Shown here piece after piece: positions 6,707 to 14,695 of a stretch of DNA of 19,092 nucleotides. Position 1 is the stretch's first letter; each line of letters opens with the position of its first letter. Origin of the DNA: JANQTF01 sp036835375 (GTDB lineage Bacteria > Bacteroidota > Bacteroidia > J057); the NCBI GenBank assembly GCA_036835375.1, contig DAITMB010000101.1, positions 1 through 19,092 on the forward strand, in the 5' to 3' direction. The notes below the pieces were generated by a model. That model ran no database searches, was not told the origin of the DNA, and saw nothing but the letters and a program-made list of their open reading frames with translations. The position numbers were made by a program, and so were the translations under genes.

Positions 6707-8245
6707 CTAAAATGGTGCCTGATCCCCGGAAAACGAAGGGGGGATCGGGGGCGGTAGGTCGTCATTCATTCGGGATGGTAAAGTGATGGTGTGATTGGAA
6801 GGGGAAGAATCCTCCATCGGGCCACCGTGCCCCCAATCGCTAAATTTTCCATATTTACCGACAAACTGCATTTTAACTGTTCCTGTGGGGCCATTTCGCT
6901 GTTTGGCGATGATGAGTTCAGCCATTCCGATGGTAGAATTGCCTTCGTCGTCGGTCTCAAATCCGTAGTAATCAGGACGATACAAGAACATGACAATGTC
7001 GGCATCTTGCTCAATGGACCCAGACTCCCTCAGGTCAGATAGCACCGGCCGCTTGTCACCACCACGGGATTCTACCGCCCGGCTGAGCTGCGATAGTGCA
7101 ATGACACACACATCAAGTTCTTTGGCAATCTCCTTGAGCGAGCGGGAAATGGCGGCAATTTCTTGTTCACGGTTTCCCGCCTTATTGCTGGGGCCAGCCA
7201 TGAGTTGGAGATAGTCAATGATGATGATAGAAATACCTTTTTCAGCTTTGAGCCTCCTCGCCTTAGCCCGCAAATCAAAAATGCTCAATCCGGGGGTATC
7301 GTCTATAAAAATAGGTGCTTTGCTCAAATTCCCGATCCGAGTGATGAGTTGCTTCCACTCGTACTCCTCCAAGCGTCCTGTGCGGACTTTTTGCGCATCC
7401 AATTCCGACTCCGACACAATCATCCGCTGGGTGAGCTGCACGGCGGCCATTTCAAGAGAGAAAAACGCGACAGGTTCGTTGAATCGAATGGCAATGTTTC
7501 GTGCTAGCGTAAGCGTGAGGGCTGTCTTGCCCATCGCTGGACGAGCCGCGATGATGACGAGATCTGTCTTGTGAAACCCAGCTGTGTTTTTGTCCAGATC
7601 GGTGATTCCAGAGGCTATGCCAGTGACATTGCTGTCCTTTCCGCGCATCTCCTCAAGGTTCTCGAGCGTTTTCATGACAAGCTCTGGCATCGCCATGTAA
7701 TTTCGTCGAAGGTTTGTCTCAGAAATTTCAAATAGAGATTGCTCGGCTTTGTCGAGAAGTTCGAATACGTCTGTGGTCTCGTCATAAGCTGCGTGAACGA
7801 CGCCATCCGACACGCGAATCAAGGAGCGGAGAATGTATTTTTCCGCTACAATGCGGGCATGATACTCAATGTTGGCAGCGGAAGCCACCCGGGAGGTCAA
7901 TTCTGTGAGGTAAAAAGGTCCGCCGCTGCGCTCCAGTTTTCCCGACTTTTTCAGGGCAGCTTTGACGGTGAGAATATCCACCGGATCGGAGTTTTGGAAC
8001 AATTCAAGGATTGTTTCGAAAATCTCCCGGTTGGCGTCTTTGTAAAACATCTGGGGTTGCAGGATATCAATGATCCTGTGAAGCGCTTCTTTTTCAAGCA
8101 ACAGCGCACCCAAAACGGCCTCTTCCATGTCAAGCGCCTGTGGAGGAAGCTTCCCAGGGAGACCTCCCAAAGGAACGGCATTGGTCTTGAATCTTTCATC
8201 TCCGCTCCTGGACCCGTTTTTAGGGCTGAATTGTTGTTCTGTCAT
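6707..8245 (-). CDS. dnaB: Replicative DNA helicase DnaB
   Basis: A 512-residue hexameric 5'-3' helicase that unwinds the fork and recruits primase. The N-terminal DnaB domain spans about residues 33-140 (PPQALDMEEAVLGALLLE). The RecA-like motor begins near 205, with Walker A ARPAMGKTA (234-242), the catalytic Glu in FSLEM (E265), Walker B IIIIDYLQL (340-348), the ALSQLSR motif (383-389) and the arginine-finger region IAKQRNGPTG (446-455). The Pro/Ser-rich C-terminal tail is usual for this phylum. Length is normal and no intein is present. The frame is open to 8341, but MTEQQFSPKNG from the ATG at 8245 is the sensible start. A possible promoter with an overlapping DnaA-like box lies upstream, so initiator control of its expression is possible. 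No hairpin terminator was found after the stop. Confidence 0.97.
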   Translation of the reverse strand: MTEQQFSPKNGSRSGDERFKTNAVPLGGLPGKLPPQALDMEEAVLGALLLEKEALHRIIDILQPQMFYKDANREIFETILELFQNSDPVDILTVKAALKKSGKLERSGGPFYLTELTSRVASAANIEYHARIVAEKYILRSLIRVSDGVVHAAYDETTDVFELLDKAEQSLFEISETNLRRNYMAMPELVMKTLENLEEMRGKDSNVTGIASGITDLDKNTAGFHKTDLVIIAARPAMGKTALTLTLARNIAIRFNEPVAFFSLEMAAVQLTQRMIVSESELDAQKVRTGRLEEYEWKQLITRIGNLSKAPIFIDDTPGLSIFDLRAKARRLKAEKGISIIIIDYLQLMAGPSNKAGNREQEIAAISRSLKEIAKELDVCVIALSQLSRAVESRGGDKRPVLSDLRESGSIEQDADIVMFLYRPDYYGFETDDEGNSTIGMAELIIAKQRNGPTGTVKMQFVGKYGKFSDWGHGGPMEDSSPSNHTITLPSRMNDDLPPPIPPSFSGDQAPF

Positions 8246-8287
8246 CTTCCCGGTTTCCGCTAGAATGCTGTGTTTTCTGGTTATTCC

Positions 8288-8296
8288 AGTGGATAA
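8288..8296 (-). promoter_or_regulatory. DnaA-box-like site, 8 of 9 matches
   Basis: The plus strand reads AGTGGATAA, i.e. TTATCCACT on the minus strand, one mismatch from the DnaA box TTATCCACA. It overlaps the predicted -7 element and transcription start of dnaB, the position expected for a repressor site. Confidence 0.35.
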
Positions 8297-8324
8297 ACTT
8301 ACTATTCCTTGCGCTGAAATGCAA
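8294..8324 (-). promoter_or_regulatory. Possible dnaB promoter
   Basis: On the minus strand, TTG (8324-8322), a 20-base spacer and TAAGTTTA (8301-8294) match the Bacteroidota promoter except for the last base of the -7 element. The start of transcription would be near 8287, about 42 bases before the dnaB ATG. Weak, motif only. Confidence 0.3.
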
Positions 8325-8421
8325 TGCGGGCCTGGACACAATTAATTGTTAATCGACTGATATTCAAATAAATAGATTGTATATTTTTTCTGATGATGCT
8401 TCCATTCAGTTTCCACGAGGC

Positions 8422-8430
8422 TGTGGATAA
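8422..8430 (-). promoter_or_regulatory. Perfect DnaA box
   Basis: TGTGGATAA on the plus strand is a perfect TTATCCACA on the minus strand. A weaker relative, TGTGGAAAT (8443-8451, two mismatches), lies 12 bases further in the same orientation. A single perfect 9-mer can occur by chance. Confidence 0.45.
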
Positions 8431-8582
8431 GTTGTCACTTATTGTGGAAATTTCAAGAAAATCATACCATGGTATTGCCAAAACTCTGAGTATCGGCTTG
8501 TTCTGAGTACTGAAACTGACTTGCTTGTCGGAAATCCCAAAGTTCAACAAAACAGCCATTTTTTAATCTCATAGAATTCACT

Positions 8583-8590
8583 TACCTTTG
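8583..8590 (+). promoter_or_regulatory. -7 promoter element of the btuB operon
   Basis: TACCTTTG matches TAnnTTTG exactly and sits just before the conserved riboswitch sequence. Transcription would begin near 8597, right at the aptamer. No clear TTG -33 element is present; a T-run at about 8561-8567 is in the right region. Confidence 0.5.
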
Positions 8591-8597
8591 TATCGGC

Positions 8598-8815
8598 CTA
8601 AGGTTCTGGCTTTCACTTGCCAGATGAAAAGGGAATCCGGTGGAAATCCGGAACAGTACCCGCTGCTGTAAGCCCCTTCCGCACTACGCGGAATGTTTTT
8701 GACCGAGATACCACTGTCTGTTTACTCAGATGGGAAGGTGGTCAAAGACGGGGTGAGTCAGAAGACCTGCCATAGACCAAACGTTCCGCCGCTTTCGGGT
8801 GAAAGGCAAGGTACG
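8598..8815 (+). promoter_or_regulatory. Cobalamin (B12) riboswitch
   Basis: Conserved blocks appear in the right order. A short hairpin TCTGGC/GCCAGA comes first. The core follows at 8631-8671, with GGGAATCCGGTGGAAATCC and then ACAGTACCCGCTGCTGTAA. A CCACTG/ATGGGAAGG pair of elements lies near 8711-8738, and the B12 box GAGTCAGAAGACCTGCC is at 8755-8771. The 3' part has a small stem CTTTC-gggt-GAAAG (8792-8805). These RNAs bind adenosylcobalamin or related forms and switch off downstream uptake genes. The next gene is a BtuB-like receptor, which fits exactly. Boundaries are approximate. Confidence 0.95.
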
Positions 8816-8966
8816 ATGTGTGAGTAAAGTCTTGTGGTAACTCTCGTTGGAAGAGTTCGTTCCTGGCTTTCCTGCCTCCCGATGTTTTCGGAGGCTATCT
8901 ACCTCACTACGTCCTTCACTTGCACCTGCTCATCGGCCTTGTGTGGCTCTCTTTCAGCAGCGTGTA
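8816..8966 (+). other. Long leader between B12 riboswitch and btuB, with two hairpins
   Basis: Two stems lie in the 151 bases before the ATG: AACTCT/AGAGTT (8839-8857) and GCCTCC/GGAGGC (8874-8895, extendable inward by CGA/TCG). Neither is followed by a T-run, so classical termination is not evident. They may belong to an expression platform or simply be leader structure. Confidence 0.4.
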
Positions 8967-10865
8967 ATGCGAAAGGTTTATTTTTTCCTGATTCGTTGTA
9001 TTGTCCTCTTTTCGTTTTCCCCCACGCACGTGGATGCGCAGGGGGAAGTGGATACGCTGTATCGAATTGCCGAAGTAGATATCACCGCTCAGCGACTCCA
9101 TCGGTTTGGGGTCGGAAGTGCCTTGGCGCAAGTGGATAGCGTGGACTTGAGCCTGTTTCGAGCTGGACATTTAGGTCAGTTGCTCGCCCAGCAAGGGCTT
9201 GCCGACATGCGACTATACGGTCCTGGAGGTATTGCAACAGCTTCTATCAGGGGGGGGAGCACCTCTCAGACGACCGTGCTGTGGGAGGGAATACCGCTTC
9301 AGTCTCCCATGAACGGGGTGGCCGACCTAGCCCTGATACCCGTTTCCCTGCTAGAATCTGTGACCATGCAGTCGGGTGCTTCTGGCGCGATTGGCGGCAA
9401 TGCCGCCATGGGTGGGAGCATTCATTTGTCCTCCAGAAAAGCGATGCCCACGCAGCAAGGCATTCACGCCGAGGCGAATATGGGATTCGGTAGCTTTGGT
9501 AGCGATGGACAATCGGCAAAGTTACATCTTGGTGGTCAGCGCTTTGCCAGCACGAGTGCGTGGTTTCGCCGCTATGCTGATAACGAATTTACGTATCGGG
9601 AAACAGGCCAGGTTGAGGTGCAGCAAATGCAGCAGGCCAGCTTTTTTCAGCAGGGCTTGATGCAGCAACTGGCGTGGGTCCCCGCAGCGTCGCAACGCGT
9701 TCATCTCCACATGTGGGCGGGTACATCCTCCCGAAATCTGCCCCCAAGGGCATTCCAAGAAGATCGCTTTCTGCGAGTTGCATCTGATTGGCAAGCGGAG
9801 TTAGCTGGGTTTTCCCTTTCGGCACGGGTGGGACTCAATGCTGAATCGCTCTTATATCGAGACACGCTGGCAGGACTGGATGAGCTACACCTTTCGCAAG
9901 GATTGTTTTCTCAAATTGGCGCAGAACGCCGAGTAGGCCTTCATGACGTGGTTGAATTGAGCTTACAACATGTCTTTCAGCAAGCACAAAGTAGGAGTCT
10001 CTCCACCGACAACTTGAGGTCTATGCCAGGATTGCTAGCCTCTTGGCGGCATGAATGGTTGGGTCAGCGGTGGATTAGCGTCCTCAACATGCGAAAAGAC
10101 TGGCCCAGCCAAGAAACAGCCCCCTGGATGCCGGGGATTGGCATAGAAGGAAGGCTTACCTCCCGACTTCGCGTGCAGGGGCGTTTCGATCGCTGTTTTC
10201 GCTTGCCTACTTTCAACGAGCGCTTCTGGGTGCCTGGAGGAAACCCAGACTTGCGCCCAGAACGAGGATATCAAGCACAAAGTAGTCTTCTCGGAGAACA
10301 GGGGCCGATTCAGTGGGAGATAGGCACTTTTTGGGGCCGTACCGAAGATTGGATTTTTTGGCGACCTGTGGGAAATGTCTGGACTCCGCTCAACATTCGG
10401 GAAGTAGTCTCCTACGGTCTGCAAGCCAAAGTTCATGCTGTTTTCGACATTGGTTGGGGAACCCTGACTCCGAGTGCCCTGTCTTCCTGGACGCACACCC
10501 AAACCGTTCGTTCGACCCTCCCGCGCGATGCTGCCGTCGGTCAACAACTCCTCTATGTGCCTCGCAACAAAGCCAATCTATCCCTCCGATGGGAACACCA
10601 GACTTGGATGATGGCCTATGACCATCAGTGGACGGGTCACAGAAATATCAGTACCGATGGAGAGTACCAACTCCCTGCCTTTCATCTCGGTCGCTTACAG
10701 TTGAGAAAAACCATTGCCATGCGTGCTGTACAAGCTGAGATTGACCTTAGCGCAGATAATCTCTGGAACACCTCCTACCAATGGATTGCGGGCCAACCTA
10801 TGCCACTTCGTAGCTTTCAAGTAGGCATTTCATTTACTTTTCATTCTTCATTTGCTTCATTATGA
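8967..10865 (+). CDS. btuB: TonB-dependent outer-membrane receptor, BtuB-like
   Basis: A 632-residue outer-membrane barrel. The ATG at 8967 starts a signal peptide (MRKVYFFLIRCIVLF, cleavage near THVDA/Q, residue 24); an in-frame TTG at 8847 is rejected because it would bury it. A TonB-box-like segment IAEVDITAQR (34-43) precedes the plug (about 60-157), with IRGGSTSQTTVLWEGIPL (94-111), NGVADLALIP (116-125) and the closing GASGAIGGNAAMGGSI (137-152). The rest is barrel, ending in PMPLRSFQVGISFTF, normal for TonB-dependent receptors, plus seven extra residues. BtuB imports cobalamin using TonB/ExbBD energy. The B12 riboswitch directly upstream and the BtuG-like lipoprotein downstream support the substrate. 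The stop overlaps the next start (ATGA), so the two are translationally coupled. No btuCDF permease genes are in the window. Confidence 0.9.
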   Translation: MRKVYFFLIRCIVLFSFSPTHVDAQGEVDTLYRIAEVDITAQRLHRFGVGSALAQVDSVDLSLFRAGHLGQLLAQQGLADMRLYGPGGIATASIRGGSTSQTTVLWEGIPLQSPMNGVADLALIPVSLLESVTMQSGASGAIGGNAAMGGSIHLSSRKAMPTQQGIHAEANMGFGSFGSDGQSAKLHLGGQRFASTSAWFRRYADNEFTYRETGQVEVQQMQQASFFQQGLMQQLAWVPAASQRVHLHMWAGTSSRNLPPRAFQEDRFLRVASDWQAELAGFSLSARVGLNAESLLYRDTLAGLDELHLSQGLFSQIGAERRVGLHDVVELSLQHVFQQAQSRSLSTDNLRSMPGLLASWRHEWLGQRWISVLNMRKDWPSQETAPWMPGIGIEGRLTSRLRVQGRFDRCFRLPTFNERFWVPGGNPDLRPERGYQAQSSLLGEQGPIQWEIGTFWGRTEDWIFWRPVGNVWTPLNIREVVSYGLQAKVHAVFDIGWGTLTPSALSSWTHTQTVRSTLPRDAAVGQQLLYVPRNKANLSLRWEHQTWMMAYDHQWTGHRNISTDGEYQLPAFHLGRLQLRKTIAMRAVQAEIDLSADNLWNTSYQWIAGQPMPLRSFQVGISFTFHSSFASL

Positions 10866-11896
10866 ATCGATTGTGTGCATTCGCTCTGCTCGCCTTGGTG
10901 AGCCTGAGCTGGACTTCTTGTGACCGAAATGAGCCGGAGCCGGAACCCGAAATACAACCCGGGAGGGTCTTGGTCCTTAATCAAGGTGGATTTCAACAGT
11001 CCACGTCTTCGATCAGTCGGTACAATCCTGACACGAAGGCAGTGCTCCAAGATGTATTCGCCGACCAGAACGGGAGCAACCCCGGGGATGTGCTACAGAG
11101 TGGGGTACTCGTAGGAGACCAGCTCTTCCTGGTGGTGAATAACTCGGGTCGGATCATAGCCTGTGACCCAGATTCGTTGTTGGAGACAGGCCGACTTGAG
11201 GGCTTAACGAGTCCTCGATACGTGTTGCCCCTCGGCGGGAACCTGGCGTATGTCTCCGATCTCTTTGGTGGAAGTATTAGTAAAATCAATCTCCAAACGC
11301 TGGATATCGTTGCTAGTATCCCGCTGGCTGGATGGACAGAAGGGATGGTCCTGTACGAGAATGTAGTTTGGGTTGCTAACTATTCGACGGGTAAACTCTA
11401 CCTGCTAAATCCGAATTCAGATACAGTGGAAGACAGCCTGGAAGTGGGTCCGGGAGCTTCGGATCTGGGATTAGACGCTGAGAACAAACTTTGGGTGCTC
11501 TGTCAAGGAGACTTTCAGACCAGTGCGCCTGGGAGTTTATTTCGGGTAGATCCTATTACCCGGCAGGTAATCCAGAAGATTGGTTTTCCAGCTGGATATT
11601 CGGCTTCTCAGTTGGGATTTACGCCCGACCGTGACAGCTTGTTTTTCTTGGCTCAAGGCGATCTCGCTGCCCTGTCTATCACGGCATCGGCGCTTCCCTC
11701 GGCGCCATTTCGTGCGGCCAGTGGCTCTGTGTTTTATGCTCTTGGGGTAGATCCAGTCACAGGTGAAATTTATGTAGGGGATGCCGTGGATTTTGTTCAA
11801 AGAGGCCAAGTGTTTCGTCTGTCACCGGGGGGAACTGCCATTGACACCTTCTCCTCGGGGATCATTCCTGGATTTTTCATGTTTTTGCCGGAGTAA
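10862..11896 (+). CDS. BtuG-like cobalamin-capturing beta-propeller lipoprotein
   Basis: A 344-residue lipoprotein. MNRLCAFALLALVSLSWTSC gives a lipobox-like end with Cys20 as the lipidation site. The following DRNEPEPEPE is strongly acidic, like the export signals that send Bacteroidota lipoproteins to the cell surface. The mature part is built of repeated blades with the YncE-like pattern (for example GRVLVLNQGG, NLAYVSDLFGGSISKINL, NVVWVANYSTGKLYLLN, KLWVLCQGD, GEIYVGDAVDF), consistent with a seven-bladed propeller. In gut Bacteroides, BtuG is a surface propeller that binds B12 with very high affinity and docks on BtuB. The 4-bp overlap with the BtuB-like gene under one riboswitch makes this the best reading. 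Residue-level B12 contacts cannot be checked here. A DUF5074/YncE-like protein of other function is the alternative. Confidence 0.8.
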   Translation: MNRLCAFALLALVSLSWTSCDRNEPEPEPEIQPGRVLVLNQGGFQQSTSSISRYNPDTKAVLQDVFADQNGSNPGDVLQSGVLVGDQLFLVVNNSGRIIACDPDSLLETGRLEGLTSPRYVLPLGGNLAYVSDLFGGSISKINLQTLDIVASIPLAGWTEGMVLYENVVWVANYSTGKLYLLNPNSDTVEDSLEVGPGASDLGLDAENKLWVLCQGDFQTSAPGSLFRVDPITRQVIQKIGFPAGYSASQLGFTPDRDSLFFLAQGDLAALSITASALPSAPFRAASGSVFYALGVDPVTGEIYVGDAVDFVQRGQVFRLSPGGTAIDTFSSGIIPGFFMFLPE

Positions 11897-12226
11897 ATCC
11901 CGGAGCTGGGGAGAGATAGAGAGCTTGGGTGCCATTGGACTGGATGGAGGTAGGCAAATCGAATCCTCCACGAAAGTTCAAGGGGTCATTTTTCTCCACG
12001 TCGCTCCCTTGGTCAGCAACTAGCTAAAAGATTCAGCAGAAGAATCAACGCAGAAAGCCTCCCCAATCGGAGGCTTTCTGCTATATTAGGCCTTGTTTTG
12101 CGTGGCTGAAGATGTCCATTTCTCAGACTTCCACGAAAGGCTTACAACCTAATCTCCTATCTACAGTACACCGTTGCGTTTTTGGCGCCTTCTCAGGGCT
12201 ATATTCGGGTGTTTATTCAGGTGGTC
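11897..12226 (+). other. Spacer between btuG-like gene and ftsY
   Basis: This 330-bp region contains the operon terminator at 12050-12087. No gene was recognised. No clear TAnnTTTG promoter for ftsY was found between the terminator and the ATG at 12227. The 10-mer TCCACGAAAG occurs twice (about 11968 and 12130), probably by chance. Confidence 0.5.
12050..12087 (+). terminator. Strong hairpin terminator of the B12 operon
   Basis: GCAGAAAGCCTCC (12050-12062), loop CCAATC and GGAGGCTTTCTGC (12069-12081) form a perfect 13-bp stem, followed by TATATT. It separates the btuB-btuG unit from ftsY. The T-tract is weak, but the stem is the strongest in the window. Confidence 0.8.
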
Positions 12227-13201
12227 ATGCTACAATTTTTCAAGAAAAAAGAGAATCAAGACAAGTTGGAGAAAGGCTTGGAAAAGACCAAGCAAGGTCT
12301 TTTTGCCAAGCTGAGACACAGTGTGTTGGGTCGCGGCACCATTGACATTGATGTCCTCGACGATCTCGAAGAAGTGCTGATCGCCAGCGATGTAGGCGTT
12401 CAGACGACGGTAAAGGTGATCGGTCGAATTGAAAAAAGGGTGTCGAAAGAAAAATATACCAGTGCCAGCGAACTGGACAAGATCCTCAAGGATGAAATCA
12501 AGCAAGTCATTCTGGAAAATCATCCTGATAGCAGGAATTATTTCGACCTGCCCATGCACGAGCACGAGGGTAAAAAAGTACCTCATGTGATCATGGTGGT
12601 TGGCGTGAATGGCGTGGGCAAGACCACCACCATCGGAAAATTGGCCTATCGGTTTCGTACTGAAGGTAAAAAGGTGCTGCTCGGCGCCGGAGACACGTTT
12701 CGCGCGGCGGCAGTTGACCAACTCAAGCTGTGGTCAGACCGCGTTGGTTCTGATTTTTATTCCAAAGGAATGCACACAGACCCTGCCGCTGTAGCCTATG
12801 AATCGGTGAGAGAAGGGGTGAACCTTGGATACGACGTGGTCATTGTGGACACGGCCGGGAGACTTCAGACGAAGAAACCGCTGATGGAAGAGCTTTCCAA
12901 GATCAAACGATCCATGGACAAGATATTGCCCGGGGCACCCCACGAGGTGTTGCTCGTTCTGGATGCTTCCACAGGGCAAAATGCCATTTCTCAGGCTCAA
13001 GCATTCACTGAGGCGACCAAAGTCTCCGCCCTTGCCCTCACCAAACTAGATGGCACCGCGAAGGGTGGCGTCGTGATCGGGGTATCGGACACGTTTAAGA
13101 TTCCGGTGAAATTCATCGGTGTCGGGGAAGGTATGGACGACCTCCAAGTGTTTGATCCTGAATCATTTGTAGAGGCAATGTTCAAGCCAATCCTCGGCTG
13201 A
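12227..13201 (+). CDS. ftsY: Signal recognition particle receptor FtsY
   Basis: A 324-residue SRP GTPase that receives ribosome-nascent-chain-SRP complexes at the inner membrane. A short basic N-terminus (MLQFFKKKENQDK) and helical N domain (about 20-105) lead into the G domain: P-loop GVNGVGKTT (126-134), GDTFRAAAVDQL (155-166) of the insertion box, DTAGR (208-212), TKLDGTAKGG (272-281), and the closing VGEGMDDLQVFDPESFV. It lacks the long acidic A domain of E. coli FtsY, as is usual in this phylum. The frame is open to a TTG at 12182, but the ATG at 12227 gives the expected start. In many Bacteroidota ftsY follows rpmB-rpmG-DUF4295 and precedes rimO; here only the rimO side is kept. Confidence 0.97.
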   Translation: MLQFFKKKENQDKLEKGLEKTKQGLFAKLRHSVLGRGTIDIDVLDDLEEVLIASDVGVQTTVKVIGRIEKRVSKEKYTSASELDKILKDEIKQVILENHPDSRNYFDLPMHEHEGKKVPHVIMVVGVNGVGKTTTIGKLAYRFRTEGKKVLLGAGDTFRAAAVDQLKLWSDRVGSDFYSKGMHTDPAAVAYESVREGVNLGYDVVIVDTAGRLQTKKPLMEELSKIKRSMDKILPGAPHEVLLVLDASTGQNAISQAQAFTEATKVSALALTKLDGTAKGGVVIGVSDTFKIPVKFIGVGEGMDDLQVFDPESFVEAMFKPILG

Positions 13202-13214
13202 CGTCCCAGTAGCA

Positions 13215-13314
13215 NNNNNNNNNNNNNNNNNNNNNNNNNNNNNNNNNNNNNNNNNNNNNNNNNNNNNNNNNNNNNNNNNNNNNNNNNNNNNNNNNNNNNN
13301 NNNNNNNNNNNNNN
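13215..13314. other. Assembly gap (100 N)
   Basis: Exactly 100 ambiguous bases, a conventional placeholder for a gap of unknown or estimated size. It starts 13 bases after the ftsY stop and ends 55 bases before the rimO ATG, so any ftsY terminator, rimO promoter or small gene there is invisible. Confidence 0.99.
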
Positions 13315-13369
13315 TTCGTATTTCCATTCAATTCCTTGTCAGGACACGTTAACATACATTTCCTTCCCT

Positions 13370-14695
13370 ATGCATACCAATCCCTTCAAGGCTGTTACTC
13401 CAGCGCGCGAGCAAATCAACATTGTTACCCTGGGCTGTTCCAAGAACCTTGTGGACTCGGAAGTGCTACTGGGTCAATTGCTTCATAGCGGGAAGCACGC
13501 CACACACGAAGACCCAAGTGGCGGTTCAGGGATTGTGGTCATCAACACCTGTGGGTTCATCGATGAAGCCAAAGAAGAGTCGATTCTCACGATCCTGGAT
13601 CAGGTGAGCCGAAAAGAGCGTGGAGAGATAGAAAAAGTGATCGTGACTGGCTGCCTGTCCGCGCGATATCAGGAGGAGTTGAAGCTAGAAATGCCTCAGG
13701 TAGATGCCTGGTATGGAAATCATCAAGATCTTCCTCGTCTGATACAGGATCTCGGGGCAGATTACAAAAAGGAATTGGTTGGCGAACGAAAAATCACTTC
13801 CGACGGACATTACGCTTACCTCAAGATCGCAGAAGGCTGTAATCGGCCTTGTTCTTTTTGCGCCATTCCCTTGATGCGCGGCAAGCATCAGTCCCGAAGC
13901 ATCGACGATCTTGTCGCCGAATCGGCTTTTTTGGTCAGCAAAGGCGTGAAGGAAATCATGCTGATTGCCCAAGACCTTACCTACTATGGACTGGACCTCT
14001 ACGGGAGCCGCCGGCTAGCCGAGCTCCTCCAGCGCCTCGCTGCACTGCCCGGACTGGAATGGATCAGACTTCATTATGCCTATCCTTCAGGTTTTCCCAT
14101 GGAAGTCATCCCCGTGATGCGGGCACATAGCAACATCTGCAATTATCTCGATATGCCTTTGCAGCACATCTCCGACCCTGTGCTCAAGGCCATGCGCCGT
14201 GGCATCACCCGCAGCAAAACCATCGATTTGATCAATAAAATTCGCGATGAGCTGCCCGAAATCACCCTTCGGACTACGTTTCTGGTTGGTCATCCTGGCG
14301 AGCAAGAAGAAGACCATGAGGCGCTTCTTCAATTTGTCGAGGAGCAGAGATTCGATCGGGTAGGGGTGTTCACCTATTCTCATGAGGAAGCCACCCACGC
14401 GGGGGAGACTATGCAAGACCTCGTTAGCGAGGAGGTCAAAGAGCAGCGAAAAGAAGATATTCTCGACCTTCAGCAGGGAATTTCCTTGGAGTTGAATCGG
14501 GCCAAAATCGGCCAACGACTCCGCTGCTTGATCGATCGCCGTGAAGGAGACCAGTACCTGGCTCGCACGGAGGGAGACTCACCCGAAGTGGACAACGAAG
14601 TGATCCTTCAGTCCAAAAAACAACTTCAAATCGGCGCTTTTTATGAGGTGACCATCACAGATGCCATGGAATATGACTTGATCGGAAAGCTATGA
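13370..14695 (+). CDS. rimO: Ribosomal protein S12 methylthiotransferase RimO
   Basis: A 441-residue radical-SAM enzyme with two [4Fe-4S] clusters that adds a methylthio group to the conserved aspartate of ribosomal protein S12. The N-terminal UPF0004 domain opens INIVTLGCSKNLVDSE and holds cluster cysteines C23, C61 (INTCGFI) and C95 (VTGCLS). The radical-SAM motif CNRPCSFC supplies C157, C161 and C164. The substrate region YLDMPLQHISDPVLKAMRRG is typical, and the last 65 residues form a TRAM domain. LGCSKNLVDSE distinguishes RimO from the tRNA enzyme MiaB. Length is normal and all six cysteines are present. The ATG at 13370 is a natural start just downstream of the gap. Its stop overlaps the next ATG by four bases, implying coupling to the GWxTD gene. 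Confidence 0.97.
   Translation: MHTNPFKAVTPAREQINIVTLGCSKNLVDSEVLLGQLLHSGKHATHEDPSGGSGIVVINTCGFIDEAKEESILTILDQVSRKERGEIEKVIVTGCLSARYQEELKLEMPQVDAWYGNHQDLPRLIQDLGADYKKELVGERKITSDGHYAYLKIAEGCNRPCSFCAIPLMRGKHQSRSIDDLVAESAFLVSKGVKEIMLIAQDLTYYGLDLYGSRRLAELLQRLAALPGLEWIRLHYAYPSGFPMEVIPVMRAHSNICNYLDMPLQHISDPVLKAMRRGITRSKTIDLINKIRDELPEITLRTTFLVGHPGEQEEDHEALLQFVEEQRFDRVGVFTYSHEEATHAGETMQDLVSEEVKEQRKEDILDLQQGISLELNRAKIGQRLRCLIDRREGDQYLARTEGDSPEVDNEVILQSKKQLQIGAFYEVTITDAMEYDLIGKL

Larger units (their letters stand above)
8246..8582. other. AT-rich region between dnaB and the B12 operon
   Basis: This divergent 337-bp spacer holds a candidate dnaB promoter, DnaA-box-like sites at 8288-8296 and 8422-8430, and an AT-rich stretch between them (about 8338-8395). 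No gene was recognised. Confidence 0.6.

Noticed and set aside
8246..8582. Calling this region the chromosomal origin oriC
   Set aside because: Only one perfect DnaA box is present and no skew information can be derived from one window; kept as a regulatory observation only.
11966..12139. Direct repeat TCCACGAAAG twice
   Set aside because: A 10-mer repeated once over 160 bp of noncoding DNA, without symmetry or relation to a promoter, is not distinguishable from chance.
13336..13362. TTG-N16-TACATTTC as a leaderless rimO promoter
   Set aside because: The last -7 base is wrong, the spacing is short, and the neighbouring gap hides the true upstream region.
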